Positions 23,305 through 32,706 of a DNA stretch of 64,000 nt are shown piece after piece. Numbering within the stretch: position 1 is the first letter of the stretch; each line of letters opens with the position of its first letter. The notes under the pieces are model-generated. The model worked only from the letters and a program-made list of their open reading frames with translations, did not search any database and was not told where the DNA came from. Origin of the DNA: Diplosphaera chodatii (lineage: Eukaryota; Chlorophyta; Trebouxiophyceae; Prasiolales; Stichococcaceae); contig JAALGY010000059.1 of the NCBI GenBank assembly GCA_032358165.1, positions 124,001 to 188,000 of the forward strand, in the 5' to 3' direction. A program made the position numbers and the translations under genes.

Positions 23305-25340
23305 TCACCCGCGGAAGCTGGCGTCTGCGCACCACTCCACGATGTAATCAATCTCCTGCGCCTTCTGCAGGTCGGAAAAGCAGCCAACTGACTCAGCACA
23401 ACACACCCACAGATGCAGAGCTGATAGCGTCAAACACAGGCAGCACGCTGCGCAGCTCAGGCCGCACGTTCAGGGAGTGGCTGCTCTCCCAGATCTGGTA
23501 GGTTATCGGGAACTGCGGCGCGGCCGACTCGAACGCAGCAATGTCCTCCTGCACGTGCAGTGGAGCACCCCCTTGCCGGTTGCAGGCCGCTACATATGCT
23601 GTGTGGTGCGTGCATGTGTGCGGCAGGTCAGCTGGATGATCGACCACAGCACGACAAAGCTGCCGAGGTCATGCAGGCCGCGGCCAGCGGCGGCGCACCG
23701 AGTTGCGCTCCTCGGTCTGCAGCGCAGGTGACACAGCAGTCAGGCAGTCAGTCCCTGTAGCATTTTGGCCGCCCACAGACCCTGCCAGACGCAGCATGCG
23801 TAGCCAAGCGGAGCAGAGCAGCGAACAGCTGGCAGCTGGCAGGCAAGGATGCAACAGAGAGGTTGTCAGGGAGCAGTGCGGAACGACTCTGACGCTGAAC
23901 CTCACAAAGTAATCACAAACCCTAAACCCTGCCAATCTCTCATGTAGAGCGGGTCGTGCTCGCCGCCGGTCCACAGGATGGGGATGACCTTGGCGCCCAT
24001 CTCATCGGCGTTGGCGCTGGCGTGCATGATGACGGCGGCGGAGCAGGGCACCAGCACGCTGCGGCTGCAGAAGGGCGGCCCCGTGTACCTGCCGCAGGAG
24101 GCGCACGGGAGTTTCGCACTTGAACAGAGCAGAGGTTTTGGAAGGACAGTGCGTGTTGCTGGCCGGCTGCTGCTCACGCCGGCCGCTGGCTCAGCAGGCA
24201 GACGCGCACAGGTTGCAGGGGGACACCTCCCTCGACCCCTTTGGTGGTCATGCAGCTTCACTGACTGTGGCAGGGACTTGAAAGTGCACCCGGCGCGGGA
24301 GTTGCCGGCGATAGAAATCTTGCCGGTGTCGATCTGCGCGCCCTGCGGGTTCTGTGTCGCAAACCAGTGGTAGCACGCCTGCGTGGCAGCCCCGTCTCGT
24401 CAGTGCTCGACGAGCTTTTCGGGGCGAGGACCGCAGCGTTGGCAGGTGCCGCTCATGAGCGCGCACCACACATCGCAGCTTGCAGGGGTGCGGCGGCGCA
24501 GGGGGCATGGAGCCGCACCTCGATGTGCCACCAGTCGTGCGTGAAGCCGTCGTCCTTCGTCTTCGGGTTGATCCAGTCCATGTCGTCTATGCTGTCCGGC
24601 GCCACCACGATCACCTGCAGGCGGCACATAAAATATTCGACGTCTGCACCGCTGGACAGCCGCGGGCGCGCCATCCGCGGGCCGGAGCACAGCACGCTGT
24701 TGGCCGCCGCACAGGCCAGCAGCAGGGCACGGCTGCTCTTGGCTGGACAGACAGACCAACCGGGAGCAGCATGTCAGGTTGCTGTACATGTATTTGTGTC
24801 ATGACAGGGCGCGGCGGCACCTGGTGCTTGTCGGCCATCTCCATGAAGGGGAGGGAGGTGAGCATCCAGCTGCCATTGACGCCCGCGCCGTGCAGCAGCA
24901 CCAGCAGCGGCAGCGGCCCCGACGAGTACATCTGCGCAGTGCGGACACAGCGGCGGGGTTGGCCCTCAGGCTCGGGAGTGCCGCTACCGTGAATGCATCG
25001 ACCCCATCCTGCGTCTGCGGTACAGAGTCGCTGCAGCCGCACAGGCCGGCGGGCAGCAGCAGTGTGGCGGGGTTGCAGCAACGCCAGAGGTGCAGACACG
25101 CCGACAGCATGCAGCTGCTGGCGCAGCGCGCTCAGCATCCTGCACGGTGCAGGCGCAACGCTGCGGCCGCGTCCCGGTGTGGAAAGCGCGGGCCACCTTG
25201 GGCAGGTAGTAGTAGCCGGTGCGGTTGGCGACGTCCTTGTAGCCGACGGGGATGCCGCACAGCTGCCCGCCGTCGCCCGCCGACTGGCAGGGCGCCGCGT
25301 CCGTCGAGTTGACCGTCGACTCCTCAAAGTTGGTGCGCTC
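23305..25340 (-). CDS. Secreted-type esterase, paralogue without visible ShKT domains (5' end unresolved)
   Basis: Supported exons are 25340-25197, 24931-24821, 24614-24529 (its 3' edge is 24519), 24378-24290, 24088 to about 23943, 23716-23699, 23548-23468 and 23364-23305. They align segment by segment with the ShKT esterase: GQLCGIPVGYK, LHGAGVNGSWM, VVAPDSIDDMDW, THDWWHIE, AGNSRAG (nucleophile Ser), GEHDPLYM (Asp), SSHSLN (His) and KAQEIDYIVEW. The 18-nt exon TEERNS is predicted from alignment. The first exon, with any signal peptide, must lie in 25341-25782 but I could not fix it; a hydrophobic ALVFVLSLLGGLL stretch there lacks an in-frame ATG. The stop overlaps a good donor (GG|GTGAGT), so the C-terminus could continue. 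Intron-rich, unlike its two-exon paralogue. Confidence 0.72.
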
Positions 25341-25782
25341 CTGCGGCATCCACAGATATTCAACGATCACGTACGAATCCACCAGTGTGACACTCTCCAG
25401 CCTGTGCATGACAGCGTTGAAGCTGCGAAGAAGGTACAACGAGGCCTTTCTGGGTGTCATCTTCACTGCTGTTGACGACCCAGTGCAGCACAGCTGACAG
25501 CCGTGCGCCATGCTCAGACAGGCTGTTGGGCGGCTGCCCAGCCATGGTCAGCCGGAGCGCCTGGTGCGCGTGTCACCTGGCTGCTGGCAAAGGTGGTCGG
25601 CGGCCACGCCATGGACCTGCAGCACAATTAGCGTCCTCAGCAACCCACCCAGCAGCGAAAGCACAAACACCAGAGCACACTGTGCTCGTCTGACGCGCAG
25701 CAAGCGCAGGTGGGCGCATGGGCGTCGGCGCGGGTGCGCGCAGGAAAAGGATGCGGAACCTAAAAACCCTGAGCCGGGAGCC

Positions 25783-26881
25783 TCACGAGGGCAGGCCGCT
25801 GCCCTTCTTGCTGGCGGTGAGCTGCGCGCTGTCGGGGGCGGGCGGCGGCGGCGCGTCTCCGGCGGGCGGAGACTGCCAAATCGCCGGCGGCGGCGCGCCT
25901 GCAGCGGGCGGAGACTGCCACATGAACGGCGCCGGCGGCGCCGGCGGCTGCTGCTGCCCCAGGGCCTGCTGGCTGGCGGCCTGCACCGCCTGCGCGGTGC
26001 GCGTGATGATGTCCATCCACCAGGACTGCTGCCCCTGCACCAGCAGATCACCAGACTATATGGTGGGCACCAGAGCAGAACCTGCGACGGTGGTCATGGC
26101 CGTTGGCTGCAGAGGCTCCAGACACGCCGTGATCGTCTGCCGCTAGCTGCGTTGCAACGTCATGTGGCAGCAGCTGCACGAGTGGGGGAAGACTGGAACG
26201 CCTCAGCCGTCAATGCTCTGCTCTGGTTCAGCATGAGAGCAGCAAACACATATAGAAGAGCGATGAAGACCCTCTAGACCCACCAATCAGGGGCCAAAGA
26301 GCCAGGCGGGGCGTCTCTTGGTGCCCGGAGGCGTCGCAAAAGAGTCCCACCTCTGTGCTGCTGTCGCTGTTCTCCAGCACGGCGGACCACCAGTTGTCGC
26401 TCGCCGGCAGCGCAGGCCGCTCGTCCTGCAGCAGGCGCCGGCCGCCAGGCGCGCCGGCGATGGCACCGACCACCCCGCCGTTCGGCAGCGCTGCGGCCTC
26501 TGTGATGAGCAATGACCCAGGAATGATGTATGCTGGACGATTATTGGGTTGGTACTCATGTCTGTGAGGGCACTGAGCATGGCTGGTGTGCGTCGTCTCG
26601 GCCCTGACTACGGGTGTCAGGGAGCAAGCGACATGGATCATGTCAAAGCACTGCTGCAACCTGCTCGCATGCTACTGGATACTGCTCATGATGCTGCAGC
26701 TCCAGCCTGAGCGACTGCACATCACACCCACGCAGGAGCGCACATGCACCAGTCAAGAGCAGGATCAATAATCAACTTCTGATCTGGGCGGCCCGGGCTC
26801 GGTCGTACCTGCCGATTGCATCGCAGCAGTTAGGCAGACGGCTGCAAGCAGGCCCGCTGCCGCTCTCCGCTGCCCGCTCAT
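25783..26881 (-). CDS. Small secreted Pro/Ala-rich protein, function unknown
   Basis: Exons 26881-26809, 26499-26351 and 26034-25783 close in frame at 157 residues. The N-terminus MSGQRRAAAGLLAAVCLTAA is a clear signal peptide. The middle has GGVVGAIAGAPGGRRLLQ then ASDNWWSAVLENSDSSTE. The last exon has WWMDIITRTAQAVQAASQQ followed by an imperfect repeat, APFMWQSPPAAGAPPPAIWQ then SPPAGDAPPPP, ending KKGSGLPS. Proline-rich repeats with Trp suggest a wall-associated or extracellular linker protein. No catalytic motif is visible and I do not recognise a family. It heads the run of five minus-strand secreted genes. Confidence 0.6.
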
Positions 26882-28306
26882 CGCTCAGGCACCCGGATAG
26901 AACGCAGCCGCACACGGAGGTCCCGTCGCCAACGCAAGCCTGCGCATGGTCGCAGCTCACACCTGTCACCGATGTAATGCGGAATGGCTGCTTCATGCCG
27001 TCTGCAGACAGATCCGCTGCATCCGAGGGATCGCCGGCCGGTGTTGCTCGGTGTGCATCCCGTCGGGATACAGACCTCCGCAGTAGTGTCGCAATTGCAC
27101 CCTGCCACCCATCCACAGATCACACAGAAGAGCAGAGGTCCGACCCCACCGTGCAGTCGGCCTGCCAGATAGGGGCTGGCACCCGGCGCCGGTGGCTGGC
27201 ACCTTTCAGAGCTTTGAGCCTTGAATTCATGCACAGTGCACAAAAGGACAAGACGACGCCCCGGGCGGCGCGTGTCTGCTTCTCTGGTCCACCCCGGCCA
27301 GCCTGACAGGCGAACGAGCAGTGCAGGACCTCCACGCACCGGCTGCACCAGCAAACCTCACACCCACACATGCAAGTGCGGTCTCCGGAAGCTGGCCGGA
27401 GCCCGAAAGTCTGAAATCGCACAGCAAGCGTGCACAGCCGGTCTGATCCCCACTGCATGTATAGTGGCGTTCAACGACGGTGTGCCGAAGGCGTCGGGCT
27501 CACCTTTGGGCCCCTTCTGTCCGACAGGCCCTACAACACAAGCGGGCAGGTGCCTTGTCCTGCACGCAGGCTGGCACGGCTGCAGACGGCTTTGGTCGGC
27601 CCCTTGATGTATCAGCTGCTATCTGAGACGTGCGGGCCTGCTGCTGGCGCTCCCACCAAGTGACGAAACAGCAGCCGGGCCCGCCCACACAGTAGCAAGC
27701 TAGTATCATGCCCTAAAGATGACTGATGATTCACACCTAGCACGGGGTCACCCTGGCCAGCTGTTGGCTTTCAGAGCATCGAAACACTCGCCCAAAATGT
27801 CCCGAAACCCAGCCAGGATACCAACGGACCGGACCGTGAAGCTCGTTCAGACCCTCAAATGCGGATGCTCGTCGAGACACCTTGTTGTTGTGCTGCCCTG
27901 AACCGCTGAACAAAGGTTGCACCCCTGTCACAAGCGCTGCAGTTCTGATCTTCAGGGCAATTGTCCTCTGTCCTCTGTCCTCAGCTGCTGGCGCGTCACG
28001 CTGACTCATACGGCTGCTGAGGCGGCTCGGTCGACAAAGTGGCATCAAGCGCGCCAGACAGCTCACCCAAGCACCCAACTCCCAGCGACACATTGATCAG
28101 CAGCACTGGCCAAGAGCCTGCGTGCCACTGCGGCCAGACACCAGGCCAGAAGTCAGGCGCCGAACCAGCTTTCCTAATGAGCAGCAGGCGATGAACGGGA
28201 GTTCGCAGGTGCGTGAGAAAGTGGACGCAGCAGAGCCAGGTCATGGTGGTGTTGATAAACACCGGGTTTTTTGGGGTTGGTGGGGTCCCAGGCGTCAGGC
28301 GCGGCC
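26882..28306. other. Intergenic, possible unrecognised exon near 27500
   Basis: About 1.4 kb between the small secreted gene and H2A.X. On the minus strand around 27495-27540 a short collagen-like Gly-X-Y run (GPVGQKGPKGEP) can be read, flanked by plausible splice sites, but no partner exon was found. Nothing else is supported. Confidence 0.35.
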
Positions 28307-29152
28307 TCAGAACTCCTGGGACACGCTGCCGCCCTTGGCCTTGCCCTTCTTGCTGCTGGGCAGCAGCACCGAGTGGATGTTGGGCAGCACGCCGCCTGCC
28401 GCGATGGTCACGCTGCATGACAACAAGAATGCGACTCAACACCAGGCTGCATGCGGAATGAGCACATCGCAGCATAGTCTCACTGTCTTGCACAGGCATT
28501 GCATTGCACAGGCACATGCATTGCACGCAGCAGACCTGGTCGGTTTGCCACGGTGAAGGCACAATCAGATGTATAGTAGGTCAACAACGCACCCGCCGAG
28601 CAGCTTGGACAGCTCCTCGTCGTTGCGCACCGCCAGCTGGATGTGGCGCGGCACGATGCGGGTCTTCTTGTTGTCGCGCGCGGCGTTGCCGGCCAGCTCC
28701 AGCACCTCGGCTGCAGAAAGGCAACAGGCGCACAAGTCAGCACATTTGCTGCAAGCTCTTGCTGGCGATGTGCTCTGGGTGAGGGCTGCTGAAGCTGGCG
28801 CATATCATCGACGGCACAGCACAGTGACAATGCTCACGGCAGCTTTGTCCCAGCACAGAAGTGCTGTCAAAGCGGCGCACCAGCCAGGTACTCCAGCACG
28901 GCTGCCAGGTAGACTGGGGCGCCCGCACCCACACGGGTCGCATACTTGCCCTTCTTGAGGTACCTGGGAGTGAAAGGAGCGCAGGGCATCAGCAGCAAAT
29001 TCCTCATGAGCACTGCTGGCTTCGTTCTGGGACAGGCATGGTGCAACTGAGGGCACCCACCGGGCGACACGGCCGACGGGGAACTGCAGGCCGGCCTTGG
29101 ACGACTGGCTCACGGCCTTCTTGGCGGTCTTGCCCTTTCCGCGGCCCGACAT
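28307..29152 (-). CDS. H2AX: Histone H2A.X
   Basis: Four exons (29152-29061, 28963-28881, 28710-28593, 28412-28307) give 132 residues in frame. [71 protein letters not shown] and [18 protein letters not shown] are classic H2A core sequence. The protein ends GGSVSQEF; the SQEF tail is the H2A.X phosphorylation motif used in DNA double-strand-break signalling. Three introns fit a replacement-type histone with polyadenylated mRNA rather than an intronless S-phase histone. It packages nuclear DNA as a dimer with H2B. No neighbouring histone gene is present. It is transcribed divergently from the TSPO gene. Confidence 0.95.
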
Positions 29153-30078
29153 GGTGACTGCAGGCCAGCAGAGGAGGGGTCAGGCAAGGGGTGCAAGACG
29201 AACACACAGACGGGTGTGGCTGGGGTGAGGTGAGCAGGGCAACCCTAGAATGAAAGCAGTGTTCCCATGCAGGGCGCCAATGAGGCGCCCGCGATGCACG
29301 CAACAAGGCAGCCGCCGTGCGACATTGCCAAGGCCGCAGCACCCAATCAGCCGTCGATTTGAGAGCTTTCTGCCAAGGGCGCATACCTGTCTGCAGGGAT
29401 CTGTGGTTGACAAGGGCGACGCTCCAAGAGAGTACAGAAGCAGAGAGAAGCACAGCAGAATGCCCCAACACACCGCAGATCCGGCTTTGAAATGGTGCAA
29501 TGCGGGACCTTACATGTTGACACTCTCATTACATTCCTCGCTTCAGCTTCCTTCCTCTCCTCCTTCTCGCCTCCCACTTCCTCTCCTTCCTTCTCTCCTC
29601 CCTCTTCCTCGATTCCTCCTCTTCCGTCTCGTCCCCTTGGCGGAGCTGCGACGTAGCTCACTGTCGCACAGGCTGACACAGACGCAATCTTTTGCGGCAA
29701 CAGTGACACAGTGCTGCATATGCTGTTTGTGACGAGTTCCCCTAGTACAAGTGGTAAGCGGCTTCTCAAGCTCATCGTTTTAGCAAACAGCAGCCACAGC
29801 GTTCAATTGGTGGCACCGCAGTCATGCATCTGCCAGACAAGAGTCTGGTGAGCTGTCCCGACTTTGTATCCGTTCAAACGTCCGTGCAAGCTCAGCAAAG
29901 CAGTCTTCACCATCGTCAATGACACATGCGCTGCATGTCCGAGTTCTGCTCTCAGCCCTCATCCCACCCCGTGTGCGTGCCACCGCGCCTGACAGGGATC
30001 ACCACATGTAGGCTCTTTGCAACTGCACGTACAGCTGGCATCGACCAGGCTGTAACACTGATAGTCTGACCGCTTCAG
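29153..30078. promoter_or_regulatory. Divergent promoter region with pyrimidine tract; may contain TSPO first exon
   Basis: Region between H2A.X (-) and the first certain TSPO exon (+). It holds an almost pure pyrimidine tract of about 115 nt at 29524-29640 (CTTCCTTCCTCTCCTCCTTC and similar). The TSPO start codon should lie here; an ATG at about 29919, in a short open frame, is one candidate. Confidence 0.4.
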
Positions 30079-31657
30079 GTGGCTTACGTCGGGATCCCGC
30101 TTGCGGTGGCGCAGGGCATCAGCATCGCGTCGGCGCCGCACATCATCGGCTGGTGAGGGGCTCTCCATGTGCAGCCAGAAGAGGTCACAGACATGCATCC
30201 ACGCACCACATGCATGCACGCATCACATCTGGGCCCGCATGCGACTTGTCTCCAAGCAACAATGCATGCACATGCTGAGCGCATTCGTCCGTCAATCAGG
30301 TACAACCGGCTGAACAAGCCGAAGTGGACGCCCCCCAAGTGGCTGTTCGGGCCGGCATGGGGCGTGATGTACGCGGCGCAGTCCTACTCTGGCTGGCGGG
30401 TGCTGCACCAGGTGCTGCTGCCCGATGTATGCAGTGCTGCGGCACCTGGCCACAGCTCAAGCCGTAGCACAGGCTGTTGCATTGTGTGCGCATCCTGCGG
30501 CCTTGATTGGTCATGGCCATGAGATGGCCGTATGCTGCGAGCTGCACACTTGACGGTGGCTGCTGCGGATCACGGCAGGCAGGCAGGGGCGGCAGAGCAG
30601 CGACGCTGTGGGGCACGCAGCTGGCGCTCAACTTTGCGTGGTGGGTGCTGGGACCGCCTGCAGCATGCAGAAACCCCTGCAGCAGCAGCAGCAGCATGCC
30701 CTGCAGTACGTGTCGCTATGCGTCCCAAACCAGCCCCCAAGAACCAGCAAAGACGCAAGAATGAAGCCTTGCTGCTGATGCTGCGCAGGCAGCCGCTGTT
30801 CTTCAACACGCACAAGCTGAAGATCGCCCTGCTTGACATCCTGGGTGCGGCGCTTGTGCACGTCAGTGTGTGCCACACTGTGGCAGTGCCGAAGTGCAAT
30901 GCTGCTGTGTAACCAGAACCGTGCCACAGCCAGACGGCCCTCTACACGCTGAGCTGTGTTGGCCTCGAAGTGAGGCTTTTCTTGATTGCTATACCCTGTC
31001 TGCTGCAGCTCTGGACGTCACCATCGCACTCACGGCGCTGGAGTTCAGGAAAACCGACCGCACGGCCGCGCTGCTGCTGGTGCCCTACCTGGCCTGGTTC
31101 GCGCCTCGTGCCTTGCCTGCCGTTTATCTGTGTGCCGCTCTGAATGCCAGCTGAAGCCATTGTCAAGCAGCGGCTGCCGTGGTCAGACCAACGGAGCAGT
31201 CGCACCGGCTTATTCAAGCATTTCTTGACGACCAGCTTGGTCAACATTGCACCGACAAATTGTTCAGTTGCCAGTCTGTCCGTTTGCAGGTGCACATACG
31301 CCACCGCCCTGAACTACAACATCATGGTCAACAACTCGCCCCAGGTGGGTGGCAGCCTGGGTCCCCTGCACAGACAATCGCTGGGCTGCCTGTCTAGACC
31401 TAAGATGGAACCTCCGCGCGCCAGCAGGCTGCTCACGCGGCCAGGCTTATGTGATGGTCAGCGCATTTGCGTCAGGCGACCATCCGTGTCATCGCATGTT
31501 GGCGCTGACTGGCACGGCTCGGCACATGCCGCAGGGCAGCCCGGAGGAGCGGCGGGAGGCGGCCAAGGTGAACAAGGCCGCCATGATGGACACCGCCCAG
31601 AAGGTGCCGGGCGTGTCGCGCGATGAGGCTGACAGGGCCACCGGCAAGGCCGCCTGA
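30079..31657 (+). CDS. TSPO: Translocator protein (TSPO/MBR family), 5' exon unresolved
   Basis: Exons 30079-30152, 30300-30426, 30579-30640, 30789-30844, 31009-31096, 31290-31344 and 31535-31657 join in phase. The family signature is complete: YNRLNKPKWTPPKWLFGPAW, GVMYAAQSYSGW, LALNFAWQPLFF, VPYLAW and YATALNYNIMVNN, giving four to five hydrophobic helices. TSPO proteins bind porphyrins and sterols in mitochondrial or other organelle membranes. A hydrophilic C-terminal extension of about 40 residues (GSPEERREAAKVNKAAMMDT, then ending DRATGKAA) is added. The upstream acceptor at 30078 implies at least one earlier exon with the start codon, not identified. Donors GTGGGT (30641) and GTTCGC (31097) were chosen because only they restore the conserved W-x-P-x-FF and AW-x-xYATALN motifs. 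Confidence 0.88.
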
Positions 31658-32706
31658 GGCACGTGCCCAGGCGGCAGCGGCGGCGGCGGCGCGACGGTGC
31701 TGCAGCTGCACCATTGCAGCAGCTTGGCTGTAGGCACCATGCGGGGCAGCAGCGGCAGCGGCTGCTGCTGCAGCATTGGATCAGCCTCGTACGGAGGCGA
31801 CTGCCGATATCATAGGCGTACAAAACATAAGTGCGGCCGATGGTCCTGCCGGCAGGGCTATCGGCAAAGCCGCCTAAGGCATGCCAGCGGCTCCGGAAGC
31901 AGCGGCCATCGACGCAGCAGCAGCAGCAGTGCACCAAGCCAGACGACTGCTGGTTGGTGCCTGTGAGGGCGTTGCAGGCTCGTGTTGCAGGCCAGCAACA
32001 GCAGCAGCAGCGTACGCACGCCGTGCTGTGGCAGCAGCTGCGACAGGAGGTTAGGGCAGCATCAGGCTGAAGAGACTGCAGTGTCTACCACATCTTGCAT
32101 TTGCAGGCCGATCAAAGCATGGCCGCAGCCGTCATGTTTCTCAGGACACATCCGTCACGGATAAGACAGTGCTGTTGCGGGTTGCACCTCTCCAGTCTCT
32201 AGGACTGCCACATGTACACCATTTGGTTTGGTTGCCGCAGCCAGGTGTGGGCCTCAATTGCCAGGGCCACATCGGTTGAATGGCCTGGGCCTTTTCGCCT
32301 ACACCAGTTACGTAACCAGCAGGGTTTCCGCACCTTGTTGCAGTAGACAGGCGAGCCATGAGCAGAGGCGTCGGCCAACCGCAGCGCACGACCACCAATC
32401 GGCTTGGGTGCGCAACCATACATAGCGCACAGCAAACGATGTCGGGCACCCTGCAGCAGCCTAACGATGCTCACAGCACACCTAATCCTCAGTTGTGGTA
32501 GATTCGGGCAGGGCGGTGCAGGGCGCAATCAAGGCACACGGTAGCGAGCTCAGACCTACTTGCAGAGGCGGGGAAGGCGCCCAACAGCAGCCCTGTGCCC
32601 GGCCGCTGACAGCGACCACAGTGGCGCAGCAGGCGCAGCGGGCCGAAGCTCCGCAGCAGGGCACAACCAGGAGCACGGGGCAGCCGGCGGTGGCGCTGCC
32701 GGCGCC
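31658..32706. other. Intergenic, CAG/CTG-rich
   Basis: About 1 kb after the TSPO stop. Dense in GCAGC/CTGCTG triplets (31680-32050), which open long frames on both strands without motif content. It probably contains the TSPO 3' UTR and the bZIP promoter. No gene was supported. Confidence 0.4.

Noticed and set aside
25548..25720. Hydrophobic ALVFVLSLLGGLL segment as the signal exon of the second esterase
   Set aside because: No in-frame ATG, and the phase at its GTGACA donor does not match the next exon; kept only as a possibility.
31680..32060. CAG/CTG-rich tract as a microsatellite or coding polyglutamine
   Set aside because: Triplets are interrupted and no frame links to a gene; better described as low-complexity 3' flank.
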